64,000 bases of DNA, from assembly GCF_900169165.1 (NCBI RefSeq), contig NZ_FXYY01000005.1, forward strand, positions 62,001-126,000, read 5' to 3'. This document shows positions 43,924-53,548 of the stretch, one piece after another (position 1 is the stretch's first letter; every line of letters begins with the position of its first letter). The notes beneath the pieces were generated by a model that was not told the origin of the DNA, searched no databases, and was given only the letters and a program-made list of their open reading frames with translations. The position numbers were made by a program, and so were the translations under genes. The stretch comes from Brevibacterium linens ATCC 9172 (GTDB lineage: Bacteria; Actinomycetota; Actinomycetes; Actinomycetales; Brevibacteriaceae).

Positions 43924-44940
43924 TCAGAGTGTGAAGCCGGCGGGGAACGGGTCGCTGGGGTCGAGCATGAACTGCGAGGTCGCAATCAGCCAGGCGCTGC
44001 CGGTGATCGTCGGCACCACAGCCACATGCTCGCCGACTCTCGTCTCCTCTATCAGCCGTCCGGTGAACGAGGTGCCGATGAAGCACTCGTTGACGAAATC
44101 CGTGTTCAGGCCCAGCTGTCCGCGGGCGTGCCGGACGGCCATGAGTGCGCTCGTGCCTGTGCCGCCGGGCGACCGGTCGAGCCAGCCGGGATGGTTGATG
44201 AGCACATGGCGGGCATCCGGCGCTTCGCCATCGGGTCCGGGCTCCGTCGGCGGCGTCAGGAACACGACGTGCTCGCAGCCGCGGTACCCAGTCTCCGGAT
44301 GCACGGGGTCGAGCTGCTCATTGACGGCAGCCATGATCTCGCGACCGGCGGCGATGAAGTCCTCAGCCCGGTCACGCTCGAAGGGGATGCCGACGTCGGC
44401 GGCGGAGACGAAGGCGTAGAAGTTCCCGCCGAAGCCGATGTCGCAGGCGATCGCCCCTCGCCCGGGCACCTCGACGGACTGGTCGAGGGCATGCGCATAC
44501 GAGGGAACGTTGACGATGGTCACCGCCTCGGCGCGACCGTCCCGGACGACCACCTCGGCGGTGATGAGCCCGATCGGGGCGTCGAGACGCACGGTCGTGA
44601 CGGGTTCGACGACGGGCACCATGCCCGTCTCGACGAGGATGGTCGCCACTGCGATCGTGCCGGCGCCGCACATCGGGAGCACGCCGGTGACCTCGATGAA
44701 GAGCACTCCCCAGTCCGCGTCGGCACGAGTCGGCGGCTGCAGGATCGCTCCCGAGAGCCACCCGTGGCCGCGGGGTTCACACATGAGAAAGGTCCGCAGA
44801 TCGTCGGAGTTCTCGATGAACCACTCCCGGCGTTCGGCCATGGGCTCACCGGGGAATGGTCCCACTCCCCCGGTGACGACGCGGACGGGCAGCCCCTCGG
44901 TGTGGGCTTCGACGGTCTGGATGAGACGGTTGGTCTGCAC
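43924..44940 (-). CDS. Proline racemase-family protein with altered catalytic pair
   Basis: A 338-aa protein of the proline racemase/hydroxyproline epimerase fold (VEAHTEGLPVRVVTGGVG, GNFYAFVSAADVGIP, HPETGYRGCEHVVF). The first catalytic motif is MCGAGTIAVA, which keeps Cys but loses the usual His. The second is DRSPGGTGTSA, where the family has Cys (racemase/epimerase) or Thr (3-hydroxyproline dehydratase). A Gly there is incompatible with two-base racemisation, so the activity must differ. The frame looks intact otherwise. It is downstream of the decarboxylase in the same operon (12-nt gap). Confidence 0.75.
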   Translation of the reverse strand: MQTNRLIQTVEAHTEGLPVRVVTGGVGPFPGEPMAERREWFIENSDDLRTFLMCEPRGHGWLSGAILQPPTRADADWGVLFIEVTGVLPMCGAGTIAVATILVETGMVPVVEPVTTVRLDAPIGLITAEVVVRDGRAEAVTIVNVPSYAHALDQSVEVPGRGAIACDIGFGGNFYAFVSAADVGIPFERDRAEDFIAAGREIMAAVNEQLDPVHPETGYRGCEHVVFLTPPTEPGPDGEAPDARHVLINHPGWLDRSPGGTGTSALMAVRHARGQLGLNTDFVNECFIGTSFTGRLIEETRVGEHVAVVPTITGSAWLIATSQFMLDPSDPFPAGFTL

Positions 44941-44952
44941 GGCCGATCTCGC

Positions 44953-47775
44953 TCAGCTCTCCAGGACCTCTTTGAGGATGACGCGGTAGCCCTGGCGGGT
45001 GTCATAGCCGTGGATCTCACGGGTGTCGAGAGCCGACATGAAGTCGAGCACCTCAGCAGTGATGACCTGACCGGGCACAAGCACCGGGAATCCGGGCGGG
45101 TACGGAGTGACGAATCCGGCCGAGACCGGCTGTTCCCCGTTCTCGACCCGGCGTCGCAGCTCATGTGGGAGCACGTGCTCGATGTTCTGGCGACGCAGAC
45201 CCGCATAGTAGGCGGTGCGCAGGTCGCCGTCGGGCAGCTGCTTCGACGGATCCTCGGCGGGCACCTCGGCGGCGTAGTCAGGGGCGAAGGCCGAGAAGTC
45301 GGGCAGCGGAGGCATCACCGCGGCCGGTTCGGTCAGCGCATCCTGCTCCTGGAGCTCATGCGGATCATTGAACTTCCCCGCCAGCTTGACCAGCACCTCG
45401 ATGAGGTAGGCCACGGCCGAGCGCGAGGTGCCGATGTTCGTCATGAACAGCACCGTGTTCCGACTCGTCTTATTCACCTGGATGCCGTAGCGGTCCATGA
45501 GGTGCTCGTGCTTGAACGTATCCCCGTCGACTCCCGTGCCCGAGATCTCGACGGTGATGCGGCTGGGATCGACGACGAACTCGTCGCGGACCCAGGCGTC
45601 CCACATCGTCGAGAGCCCATCGCGCAGCGGCATCGTCCGTTCGGTGACCCGGTACTCCTCCGGGATGAGATCAGCGGCGGTGAGCACCTTGAACGTCTTC
45701 TTCAGCAGCGGATGACGCGCGATCGCCGAGGACAGGCTCATCGCCAGGTCGAGCTGCTTCTGCACGAGCGCGAAGCCCTCCATCTCCACCTGCCTGCGGC
45801 CGAGGTCGAGGGAGGCGAGGATCTGGTAGTTCGGCGACGTCGAGGTGTGGGTCATGTACGCCTCGTGGAAGGCCTCCTCGGCGCCGGTGGAGAACTCCTG
45901 ATCGTAGACGTGGATCATCGACCCCTGGCGCAGCGCGGTCAGCGTCTTATGCGTCGACTGGGTCGCGTACACGCGGATCGTCGCGTCCGGCGGGGGCAGC
46001 AGGTCCTCGGCCAACCACACCTCGTCGGGTGCCGGAGCCCCGGTCTCCGGATCGAATAGGCGCTTGCGCTGCTCTCGGTACGCGGCGGCGTGGGCATTGG
46101 TGTCCAGCGTCTCCTCGAGTCGTTCGGCAGCGACCATGGCGGTGCGTTTGCGGGTGACCGGGTGGAACCGTGCGAAGGCGAACCAGGCCTCGTCCCAGAG
46201 GAAGACGAGGTCGGGTTTGATCGCCAGGCATTCCGACATGACCTTGTACGGGTCGTAGACGATCCCGTCGAAGGTGCAGTTGGTCAGGGTGATCATCCGC
46301 ACCTCATCGAGGCGACCGGCCGCACGGTAGTCGAGCAGGAGCTGCTTGATCCGGTTCAACGGCACCGCACCGTAGAAAGCGACATCGTTGAGCGGGTACG
46401 CCTCGAGGTAGGCGGTGCGCGCACCGGTGAGCATGAGCGCATGGTGGTGGGACTTATGGCAGTTGCGGTCGACCATGACGACCTCGTCGGGTGAGACAAC
46501 GGCCTGGTGGACGATCTTGTTCGCCGTCGACGTCCCGTTCGTGACGAAGTAGGTGCGTTTGGCACCGTAGGCCCGGGCGGCCAGCAGCTGCGCCTTCTTC
46601 AGGGTCTTCACCGGCGCCAACAGAGAGTCCAACTCGCCCGAGGTGGCACTGGACTCGGCCAACAGCAGGTTGAGGCCGTAGAAGTCGACGAAGTCCCCGA
46701 TCCATTTCGATCCGACGACCGAACCGCCGCGAGAGACAGGCAGTGCGTGGAAGACGCCGGCCGGGCGCCGCGCATGCTCCCGGATCGCATCGAAGAAGGG
46801 GGTGTCGTAGAGATGCTGAGCGCGGCGCAGCAGGGACAGATGGAGTTCGAACTGGTCCTCGCGGCGGAAGACGCGACGGAACCGGTGCGTCAGGGCCCCG
46901 GCGAGGCTTTCGATGTGCGCACCTGCCATGAGGTAGAGATCGAGTTCGGGACGCAGGTTCGCGAGCGTATCGGCCAGCCGCAGCACCCGTCGCACCGAGT
47001 TCAGCGGGCTCATCGGACCGGTGGGGGACGCCTTCGTCGTCTCGTGGGCAAACGCCACGGCATCGCGCAGGTCACGACTGAGGACCTCACGGGTGTGGTC
47101 GGTGAAGCCGGGGCGGATGACGCAGGCGAGCAGGTTCGGGTTCGTCAGTGCCGCTGCGACGGCGTCGTCGGCGGTCGGGACGATGACGTAGTCGTAGATG
47201 AACTGGTCGGTGGGGTTGCGAAGCCTGAGCAGATCGGAATGGAGTTCGTCGCGACCGCCTTCGGTGGTTTCGTCGACGATGAGGACCTCGAAGCGAGGAC
47301 GGGAATCCTGCCGATCCTTGAGTTCGGCGCGCTCGTCCTCGGTCAGGTCGTCCTCGCCGACATCGGGCACCGTGGTTCCGCGCAGCCGGTTGACCGCCCG
47401 CGTGATCATGTCGTGGGCCCGGTCGAACTCCCCACCCGAGAGCAGGTCGGTGATCTCTTCGACATAGCGCTGCCCGAAGCCGCCCCAGTAGAGTTCGATC
47501 GTCCGCAGTGAACGCAGGGACCGCCAGACTTCCCCGTCCTCGGCGATCATCGAGAAGTCCCCTCCGCTGGCGGCCAGCCGCTTGATCGCGAACTTGAGGT
47601 ACTCCCAGGCATCCGAGCGCAGTCGCCAGGTGCTCGCAGGCATCCCTGGGTCGCGTTCGAGATTGGCCTTGCGCGGCTTCGACTGGAATCCTGCTCGCCT
47701 GCGCCCACCAGGACCACCGTCGCCGGTGGTGGAGATCGCCGAAGCCGATGGATGGTCGGAGTCGATGCCGGTCAT
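44953..47775 (-). CDS. Orn/Lys/Arg decarboxylase-family PLP enzyme
   Basis: The ATG follows AGGAGG. A 940-aa PLP-dependent, fold-type I protein like biodegradative arginine/lysine/ornithine decarboxylases. The N-terminal wing domain spans about residues 100-400 (EVLIVDETTEGGRDELHSDLLR), the core has SRGGSVVGSKW, FVTNGTSTANKIVHQA and FLWDEAWFAFARFHP, and the Schiff-base Lys is in STHKTLTALRQGSMIHV. The substrate cannot be told from sequence by eye. A second gene in the operon is the racemase-fold protein. A divergent ThDP enzyme lies on the other side. Confidence 0.8.
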   Translation of the reverse strand: MTGIDSDHPSASAISTTGDGGPGGRRRAGFQSKPRKANLERDPGMPASTWRLRSDAWEYLKFAIKRLAASGGDFSMIAEDGEVWRSLRSLRTIELYWGGFGQRYVEEITDLLSGGEFDRAHDMITRAVNRLRGTTVPDVGEDDLTEDERAELKDRQDSRPRFEVLIVDETTEGGRDELHSDLLRLRNPTDQFIYDYVIVPTADDAVAAALTNPNLLACVIRPGFTDHTREVLSRDLRDAVAFAHETTKASPTGPMSPLNSVRRVLRLADTLANLRPELDLYLMAGAHIESLAGALTHRFRRVFRREDQFELHLSLLRRAQHLYDTPFFDAIREHARRPAGVFHALPVSRGGSVVGSKWIGDFVDFYGLNLLLAESSATSGELDSLLAPVKTLKKAQLLAARAYGAKRTYFVTNGTSTANKIVHQAVVSPDEVVMVDRNCHKSHHHALMLTGARTAYLEAYPLNDVAFYGAVPLNRIKQLLLDYRAAGRLDEVRMITLTNCTFDGIVYDPYKVMSECLAIKPDLVFLWDEAWFAFARFHPVTRKRTAMVAAERLEETLDTNAHAAAYREQRKRLFDPETGAPAPDEVWLAEDLLPPPDATIRVYATQSTHKTLTALRQGSMIHVYDQEFSTGAEEAFHEAYMTHTSTSPNYQILASLDLGRRQVEMEGFALVQKQLDLAMSLSSAIARHPLLKKTFKVLTAADLIPEEYRVTERTMPLRDGLSTMWDAWVRDEFVVDPSRITVEISGTGVDGDTFKHEHLMDRYGIQVNKTSRNTVLFMTNIGTSRSAVAYLIEVLVKLAGKFNDPHELQEQDALTEPAAVMPPLPDFSAFAPDYAAEVPAEDPSKQLPDGDLRTAYYAGLRRQNIEHVLPHELRRRVENGEQPVSAGFVTPYPPGFPVLVPGQVITAEVLDFMSALDTREIHGYDTRQGYRVILKEVLES

Positions 47776-47949
47776 GCGTGAGCCTCCTGGCTGTCAGTCG
47801 TCGTTCGTCGCCGGAACGGAGACGCGTCCCTGCTCACGGGCTCAGGCGGAGAGCCGCACTGATTCCGTTGTTGCACGATCATACGACCTTGCGGGTCCGA
47901 ATGGGTCCGACGGTGACCGAATGAGACAAAAGAATGATAAGCATGGGGT

Positions 47950-49671
47950 ATGGACACCTCCGCGTCTCTTACTGCAGGTCATCTCATCGTCGAGGAACTC
48001 GAAGCACACGGAGTCTCGCGTACCTATCTGGTTCCCGGCGAGTCGTATCTCGATGTCATCGACGGTCTCCGCGATTCGTCGATCACCCCGATCGTCTGCC
48101 GCCAGGAGGGCGGGGCCGCATATATGGCCGTCGCCGAGGGGCGGATGACCGGAGTGCCCGGAATCGCCCTGGTCACCCGTGGCCCCGGCGCTGCGAACGT
48201 CAAGGTCGGCGTCCACACCGCATTCCAGGATGCGACCCCGCTCGTCGTCTTTGTCGGCCTCATCCCCACCGATCATCGCGGCCGCGAATCCTTCCAGGAA
48301 TTCGACCTGGACGGCTGGTTCTCCTCGACCGCGAAGAAGGTGCTCACCCTCGACGATCCCGATAAGGCCGCCGAGGTGGTCGTCGACGCCATGCACACCG
48401 CCGTGACCGGGCGGCCCGGTCCCGTCATCGTCGGTCTGCCCGAAGAGGTCCTTGTCCGCCCGACGTCGGGGACGGTGCTGCCCCCACGTGTGCACGGTTC
48501 GGCCTCACCGTATGCCGGGGACGTTACGGAGCTGCGTGCCCGCATCACCGCCGCCGACCGTCCCGTGCTCATCATCGGCGGCGAGGACTGGTCCCCGTCG
48601 ACCTCGCGGCGCATCGCCCAATGGTCACGCGACCGCGGCCTCGGCGTGCTCGGCACCTTCCGTGCCTATGACGGCATCGACCATGACAGCCCGAATTTCC
48701 TCGGCATCCTGGGCTATGGCGCGTCCCCCGTGGCGAAGCGAGTCCTCGCCGAGGCGGACCTGCACATCTTCTTGGGCTGTGTCCGCACCGATGTGGCCAC
48801 CGACGGGTTCAGCAACGGCGTCGACCAGCGCACCGTCGTCATCGGCCCCGATGCCGATGCGCACGGCCATTTCGGTCGTCTCGACCAGCACATCGTCACC
48901 TCGGTGAGCCGGTTCGCCCAATCCCTGTTCACCGAGGAGGGCACCCGCACCTATTCGGTCTCCTCCGACGGGTCGATCGACGAACCGCCGCTCGGTGATG
49001 ACCTGTCCGAAGCAGCCGGGGATGCTGTGCCGCTGCCGGATTGGGTCGCCGAGGCCCGGGCCGAGCTCGAGGCGTGGCGGAAACCGCAGGTGGCAGATTC
49101 CGGGTCGGCCGCCTCGGCGGGGTTCGTCGACATGGACGAAGCATTCGTCCATGTGCACGACCTGCTGCCGGACGACGCGATCATCACCTACGGGGCGGGG
49201 AACTTCTCCGGCTGGGCGACCAGATTCCTGCCCACGCACGGTTTCCCCTCGGCGCTGGGCCCGCGCAACGGATCGATGGGATTCGGTCTGCCGGCCGCCG
49301 TCGCCGCCGCGCTCGTCCATCCGGAACGGTCCGTGTTCTGCATCGCAGGCGACGGGGATTTCCTCATGAACGGGCAGGAGATGGCCACGGCCGTCCAGTA
49401 CGGCGCGAATATCACAGTGGTGCTGAACGACAATTCGGTCTACGGCACGATCCGCGGTCATCAGGACCGCGAATATCCGGGCCGGGCCACGGCCACGGCA
49501 CTCAAGAACCCGGACTTCGCAGCCATGGCCACGGCCTTCGGCGGACTCGGCATCCGCGTCGAACGCACCGAGGACTTCCGTGACGCCTTTCAGCGGGCGC
49601 TGGAACACAAGGGGCTCTCGCTCGTCCACTGCATCACGGATCCGTCCGTTCGCGGGGCGCGCCTGCCGTGA
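47950..49671 (+). CDS. Thiamine diphosphate-dependent enzyme (acetolactate synthase-like)
   Basis: A 573-aa protein with N-terminal PYR domain (LIVEELEAHGVSRTYLVPGESYLD, RQEGGAAYMA with the catalytic Glu), central domain (about 200-340), and C-terminal PP domain with GDGDFLMNGQEMATAVQY and VVLNDNSVYGTI, the GDG...N Mg-ThDP motif. It could be an acetolactate synthase, oxalyl-CoA/2-oxoacid decarboxylase or sulfoacetaldehyde-type acetyltransferase. The substrate is unresolved. No Shine-Dalgarno is seen. Divergent from the decarboxylase operon and followed by an amidohydrolase. Confidence 0.8.
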   Translation: MDTSASLTAGHLIVEELEAHGVSRTYLVPGESYLDVIDGLRDSSITPIVCRQEGGAAYMAVAEGRMTGVPGIALVTRGPGAANVKVGVHTAFQDATPLVVFVGLIPTDHRGRESFQEFDLDGWFSSTAKKVLTLDDPDKAAEVVVDAMHTAVTGRPGPVIVGLPEEVLVRPTSGTVLPPRVHGSASPYAGDVTELRARITAADRPVLIIGGEDWSPSTSRRIAQWSRDRGLGVLGTFRAYDGIDHDSPNFLGILGYGASPVAKRVLAEADLHIFLGCVRTDVATDGFSNGVDQRTVVIGPDADAHGHFGRLDQHIVTSVSRFAQSLFTEEGTRTYSVSSDGSIDEPPLGDDLSEAAGDAVPLPDWVAEARAELEAWRKPQVADSGSAASAGFVDMDEAFVHVHDLLPDDAIITYGAGNFSGWATRFLPTHGFPSALGPRNGSMGFGLPAAVAAALVHPERSVFCIAGDGDFLMNGQEMATAVQYGANITVVLNDNSVYGTIRGHQDREYPGRATATALKNPDFAAMATAFGGLGIRVERTEDFRDAFQRALEHKGLSLVHCITDPSVRGARLP

Positions 49672-49754
49672 ACGGGCCGGTGCGAGCGGCGGGTGTGAAC
49701 GGGCTGGTGTGAACGGCGGAGCGGACGACGTGCGAATCTGACTAAGGTGGCTCT

Positions 49755-51386
49755 ATGAGAATCGACGCGATCTTCACCGACCTCGACGCCTACACGCTTG
49801 ATCCGACGCGCCCGCGGGCGCAGAAGATCGGGGTGTGGGGCAACCGGATCATCGGCTTCGACGAGGAGCTCGACGGCATCGACGCCGACCAGGTCGAGTC
49901 CTTGGGCGGGGCGACGGTGCTGCCGGGCTTCAACGACGTCCACTGTCACACGACGTGGTTCGGTCTCACCCTCGCCTCGGTCGATGTCACGGCGCTGCCC
50001 GGCGGTCTGCCCGATGTCTATGCCGCGCTCGAGAAAGCAGCGGCGACGACTCCGTCCGGGGAATGGATCGAAGCCACGGGGTACGCCCACCGTGACTACG
50101 ACGGGCAGTATCCGGACTTGGGCCGTCTTGACGAGATCACCGGGGACCGGCCCCTGTTCATGCGGCAGACGTCCGGTCACGCCGCGATCGCCAACACCGA
50201 GGCGATGCGTCGGGCCGGGATCCTGGACCCCGATTTCGAGGAGCCGGTCGGCGGGAAGGTCGTCCGTGACGCGGCCGGGCATCCGACGGGGCTGATCGAA
50301 GAGACCGCGCAGACGCTGGTGCAGGATCTCATCCGCCCGTATTCGCTCGACACCGTCGTCGACGCCCTCGATCTGGCGACGGCCTACTATGCGAAGGAAG
50401 GCATCACGTCCTTCGGCGAATGCGGAATCGCCTACGGTTGGATCGGCCACTCCCCCATCGAGATCAGCGGCTACCTGCGGGCTCGGGAAGAGGGCAAGCT
50501 GCGGGCGCGGGCTCAGCTCATGCCGCAGGCCGACGGGCTGCACCCGATCGCGGCGAACTCCGCCGACGGGTTCGGCATCGGTCTGGATGCGGGACTGCGC
50601 ACCGGCCTCGGCGATGATCTCATCTCGATCGGGCCGGTGAAGTTCTTCATGGACGGGGCCCTGTCCGGCGAAACCGCGGCACTGCGGGAGAACTACGCGG
50701 GAAAGGACCACCCCGGCTATCTGCAGGACGACGCCGAGGTGCTGCGGCAGCAGATACTGGACACCTATGCCTCCGGCTGGTCGCTGGCCGTGCACGCCAT
50801 CGGCGATGCCGCCGTGGATGCTGCGATCGCCAACATCGTCGAGGCGCAGCAGCGCTATGGCCGCCGGGCGGTGCCCAACCGGATCGAGCATGCCGCATTG
50901 GTCCATGACGAGCACCTGGCGACGCTGGCCGAGCACGGTATCGTCGTCACCCCGCAGGCGGCGTTCGCCGACGGAATCGGGGACGGGATGAACGCTTCGC
51001 TCGGCCCGGACCGCCGGCACCTGATCTACCGGGCGAAGTCGTTCGTCGACGCGGGTGTGCCGATGGCCGGCAGTTCGGATCGGCCGTGCGCCGACGGGAA
51101 TGTGCTGCGCGGAATCGAAGCCTTCGTCACCCGCAGGACCCGTGACGGTGATGTCATGGGTTCGGCGGCCGAAGCCTTGAGCGTCGATGAGGCGATCGCG
51201 GCCTACACGGTCGATGCGGCAAAGGCCTCGGGTCAGGGCGCGGACAAGGGAACACTGAGCCGAGGCAAACTCGCCGACTTCGTCGCCCTGGACACCCACC
51301 CGCGCAACGTCGCGGCGGACGAGATCGCAGCAATCCCCGTCCGCGCGACCGTCTTGGGCGGCGAGTACACCCACCAAACCCCCTAA
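49755..51386 (+). CDS. Amidohydrolase (YtcJ-like, N-acyl/indole-type metal-dependent hydrolase)
   Basis: ATG after CTAAGGTGGCTCT. The 543-aa protein has the amidohydrolase metal motif GFNDVHCHTTWFG (HxH) near residue 60, HAIGDAAVDAAIANIVEAQ with an active-site His, RIEHAALVHDEHLA and a metal Asp region GSSDRPCADGNVL. This is the YtcJ/amidohydrolase-3 subfamily that cleaves amide or formamide bonds. The substrate is unknown. Its TAA is followed four bases later by the second copy of the 56-bp palindrome. Confidence 0.85.
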   Translation: MRIDAIFTDLDAYTLDPTRPRAQKIGVWGNRIIGFDEELDGIDADQVESLGGATVLPGFNDVHCHTTWFGLTLASVDVTALPGGLPDVYAALEKAAATTPSGEWIEATGYAHRDYDGQYPDLGRLDEITGDRPLFMRQTSGHAAIANTEAMRRAGILDPDFEEPVGGKVVRDAAGHPTGLIEETAQTLVQDLIRPYSLDTVVDALDLATAYYAKEGITSFGECGIAYGWIGHSPIEISGYLRAREEGKLRARAQLMPQADGLHPIAANSADGFGIGLDAGLRTGLGDDLISIGPVKFFMDGALSGETAALRENYAGKDHPGYLQDDAEVLRQQILDTYASGWSLAVHAIGDAAVDAAIANIVEAQQRYGRRAVPNRIEHAALVHDEHLATLAEHGIVVTPQAAFADGIGDGMNASLGPDRRHLIYRAKSFVDAGVPMAGSSDRPCADGNVLRGIEAFVTRRTRDGDVMGSAAEALSVDEAIAAYTVDAAKASGQGADKGTLSRGKLADFVALDTHPRNVAADEIAAIPVRATVLGGEYTHQTP

Positions 51387-51389
51387 TTG

Positions 51390-51445
51390 CTACCTGACGG
51401 CGGCCCAGCAACCTCGCGCGAGGTTGCTGGGCCGCCGTCAGGTAG
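51390..51445. repeat. 56-bp palindromic element, copy 2
   Basis: CTACCTGACGGCGGCCCAGC...GGTAG is a perfect palindrome with arms of 25 nt plus a self-complementary centre. Compared with 1501-1556 it differs at three places: C to T in the left arm and G to A in the right arm at the paired position (compensatory), and A to G in the loop that makes the centre palindromic. It lies between the convergent amidohydrolase and aminotransferase genes, where it could terminate both. Confidence 0.85.
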
Positions 51446-51448
51446 TAA

Positions 51449-52813
51449 CTAGTGGGGGAAGTTTAAGTCGGTGAGGACCTTCTCGAAGACTCCGAGGCCG
51501 CGTTCGAGGTCCTCTTCGCTGATGTTGATCGGCGGGACCACGTGCAGGCGGTGGTAGTTGTTGAACGGGATGACGCCGTGTTCCTTCAGCGCCGCCACCA
51601 CCGAGGCGACTTCGGGTGAGCCGCCGCCGTAAGGGGCCAGCGGCTCCTTGGACTCCTTGTCCCAGACGAGCTCGATCGCCCAGAACGCTCCGATGCCGCG
51701 GACCTCGCCGACGTGCTTCGAATTCTCCGCGATCTGCCGCAGACGGGGTCCGATGATCGTCTCCCCGATGTGAGCGGCGTGTTCGATCATGCCCTCGTCG
51801 GCCATCGCGTTGATCGTCGCAACCGCCGCCGCGCACGCCAGCGGATGCCCGGAGTAGGTCAGCCCGCCGGGGTAGACGAGTTCGGCGAAGGTCTCGAAGA
51901 TCGCATCGCTGATGATCACTCCGCCCAGCGGCACGTACCCCGAGTTCACGCCCTTGGCGAAGGTGATGAGGTCGGGCACGATGTCGAAGTGCTCGAAGGC
52001 GAACCACTTGCCCGACCGCCCGAATCCTGCCATCACCTCGTCGGCGATAAGCACGATCCCGAACTCGTCGCACAGCGCCCGCACACCCTGCATGTACTCA
52101 GCAGAGGGCACCATGATGCCGGCGGTGCCGGGAATGGATTCGAGGATGATCGCGGCGATCGTCGCCGGCCCCTCGAGTTCGATGGTCCGCCGCAGGTGCT
52201 GCAGTGCGCGTTCGGTCTCTTCGGCCTCGGTGGCGGCGTGGAACTCCGAGCGGTAGAGGAAGGGTCCGAAGAAGTGGACGACGCCGGAATCCCCGGTCTC
52301 GTTCTCCCACCGGCGCGGGTCACCGGTGACGTTGACGGCCGTCTGGGTTCCGCCGTGGTAGGACCGGTAGCGGGCGAGCACCTTCGTCCGTCCGGTGTGC
52401 AGCCGCGCCATGCGGATGGCGTGTTCGTTCGCGTCCGCTCCGCCGTTGGTGAAGAACACGTGGTCGAGCCCGGCCGGTGTCCGTTCGGTGATGAGGCGAG
52501 CCGCTTCGGACCGGGCGGCGTTGACGGTGGCCGGGCTGATCGTGCACAGCACATCGGCTTGGTCCTTGATCGCGGCCACGACGGCCGGATGCTGGTGGCC
52601 GATGTTCGTGTTCACCAGCTGCGAGGAGAAGTCGAGGAACTCCCGCCCCTCACCGTCGATGACCGTCGAGCCCTGTGCGCGGGCGACGGTCGGCGGGTCG
52701 ATGAGTCGCTGTGCCGACCATGAATGGAAGACGTGCGCGCGGTCGAGCTCCCGGGCTCGGGCGGATTCGTCTTTGAGCGCTGCGAGGTCGGCCTCGCCGA
52801 GTTGGTGCACCAT
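51449..52813 (-). CDS. Class III aminotransferase (PLP-dependent)
   Basis: Start ATG 52813 (MVHQLGEADLAALKDESARA) is supported by AAAGGG upstream; a GTG six bases earlier is an alternative. The 454-aa fold-type I aminotransferase shows FFTNGGADANEHAIRMAR, YRSYHGGT, IADEVMAGFGRSGKWFA and the PLP Lys in ITFAKGVNSGYVPLGGV, all typical of omega-amino acid, taurine or beta-alanine aminotransferases. Specificity is unclear. Convergent with the amidohydrolase. Confidence 0.85.
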   Translation of the reverse strand: MVHQLGEADLAALKDESARARELDRAHVFHSWSAQRLIDPPTVARAQGSTVIDGEGREFLDFSSQLVNTNIGHQHPAVVAAIKDQADVLCTISPATVNAARSEAARLITERTPAGLDHVFFTNGGADANEHAIRMARLHTGRTKVLARYRSYHGGTQTAVNVTGDPRRWENETGDSGVVHFFGPFLYRSEFHAATEAEETERALQHLRRTIELEGPATIAAIILESIPGTAGIMVPSAEYMQGVRALCDEFGIVLIADEVMAGFGRSGKWFAFEHFDIVPDLITFAKGVNSGYVPLGGVIISDAIFETFAELVYPGGLTYSGHPLACAAAVATINAMADEGMIEHAAHIGETIIGPRLRQIAENSKHVGEVRGIGAFWAIELVWDKESKEPLAPYGGGSPEVASVVAALKEHGVIPFNNYHRLHVVPPINISEEDLERGLGVFEKVLTDLNFPH

Positions 52814-52901
52814 TGTCACCCTTTCACTGAAGTACCGGGGATGAGCGCGGAATCCGCGCCCGTGGGGTCATCGTAGAACACATTCGACTACAGTGACGAG
52901 C

Positions 52902-53513
52902 ATGTCTTACCGGACCATCCTCAGCCCCGTCGAGGCCGAGATCGAGATCAAGAGATCCCGCTTCCTCACTCGCCTCTCCCCCGCCGCCGATGAGGCCGAG
53001 GCCAGGGCCGTCATCGCCGAGGCGCGCGCCGAGCATCCGAAGGCCCGCCACCATTGTTCGGCGTTCGTCCTCGACACCGATTCGCGCACTCAGCGCTTCA
53101 GCGACGACGGGGAACCGGCCGGCACCGCGGGCGCTCCGATCCTCGATGTCGTCACCGGCCATGATCTGACCTTCGTCGTCGCCGTCGTCACCCGGTATTT
53201 CGGGGGCACCCTGCTGGGCGCGGGCGGGCTCGTGCGCGCTTACGGTCAGGCCACCTCGGCGGCCGTGGAGAGGGCCCGGATCGTCACCCGTCGTGAGCGC
53301 GTCCCTGTGTCCGCACACGTCGACTATGCCCAGGCCAACGCCCTGGAGCGGACGGCCGGGAAGCGGGGGTGGGCGACGAGGGCCGACTACGGCGGTGAGG
53401 TCGGACTCGATGTCCTGGTTCCCCTCGCCGAGGTGGCCGATGCCGTGGCGATGTACGCCGACCTCACCGCCGGTCGGGCAGAGCCCGAGGTCGGTGAGGT
53501 CGAATGGGTGTGA
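52902..53513 (+). CDS. YigZ/IMPACT-family protein
   Basis: A 203-aa protein from ATG 52902 (MSYRTILSPVEAEIEIKRS). It matches the UPF0029/IMPACT core: FSDDGEPAGTAGAPILDV and VVTRYFGGTLLGAGGLVRAYGQA near residue 75-110, followed by a DUF1949 ferredoxin-like C-terminus. In other organisms it acts in translation-stress response. No Shine-Dalgarno is obvious. Confidence 0.88.
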   Translation: MSYRTILSPVEAEIEIKRSRFLTRLSPAADEAEARAVIAEARAEHPKARHHCSAFVLDTDSRTQRFSDDGEPAGTAGAPILDVVTGHDLTFVVAVVTRYFGGTLLGAGGLVRAYGQATSAAVERARIVTRRERVPVSAHVDYAQANALERTAGKRGWATRADYGGEVGLDVLVPLAEVADAVAMYADLTAGRAEPEVGEVEWV

Positions 53514-53548
53514 GGCCGGGGATCGACGCTCGGATCAGCGAGAGCTGA

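Noticed and set aside
44026-46059. 677-codon plus-strand frame over the racemase and decarboxylase genes
   Set aside because: Mirror of the minus-strand genes, with no domain and low-complexity composition.
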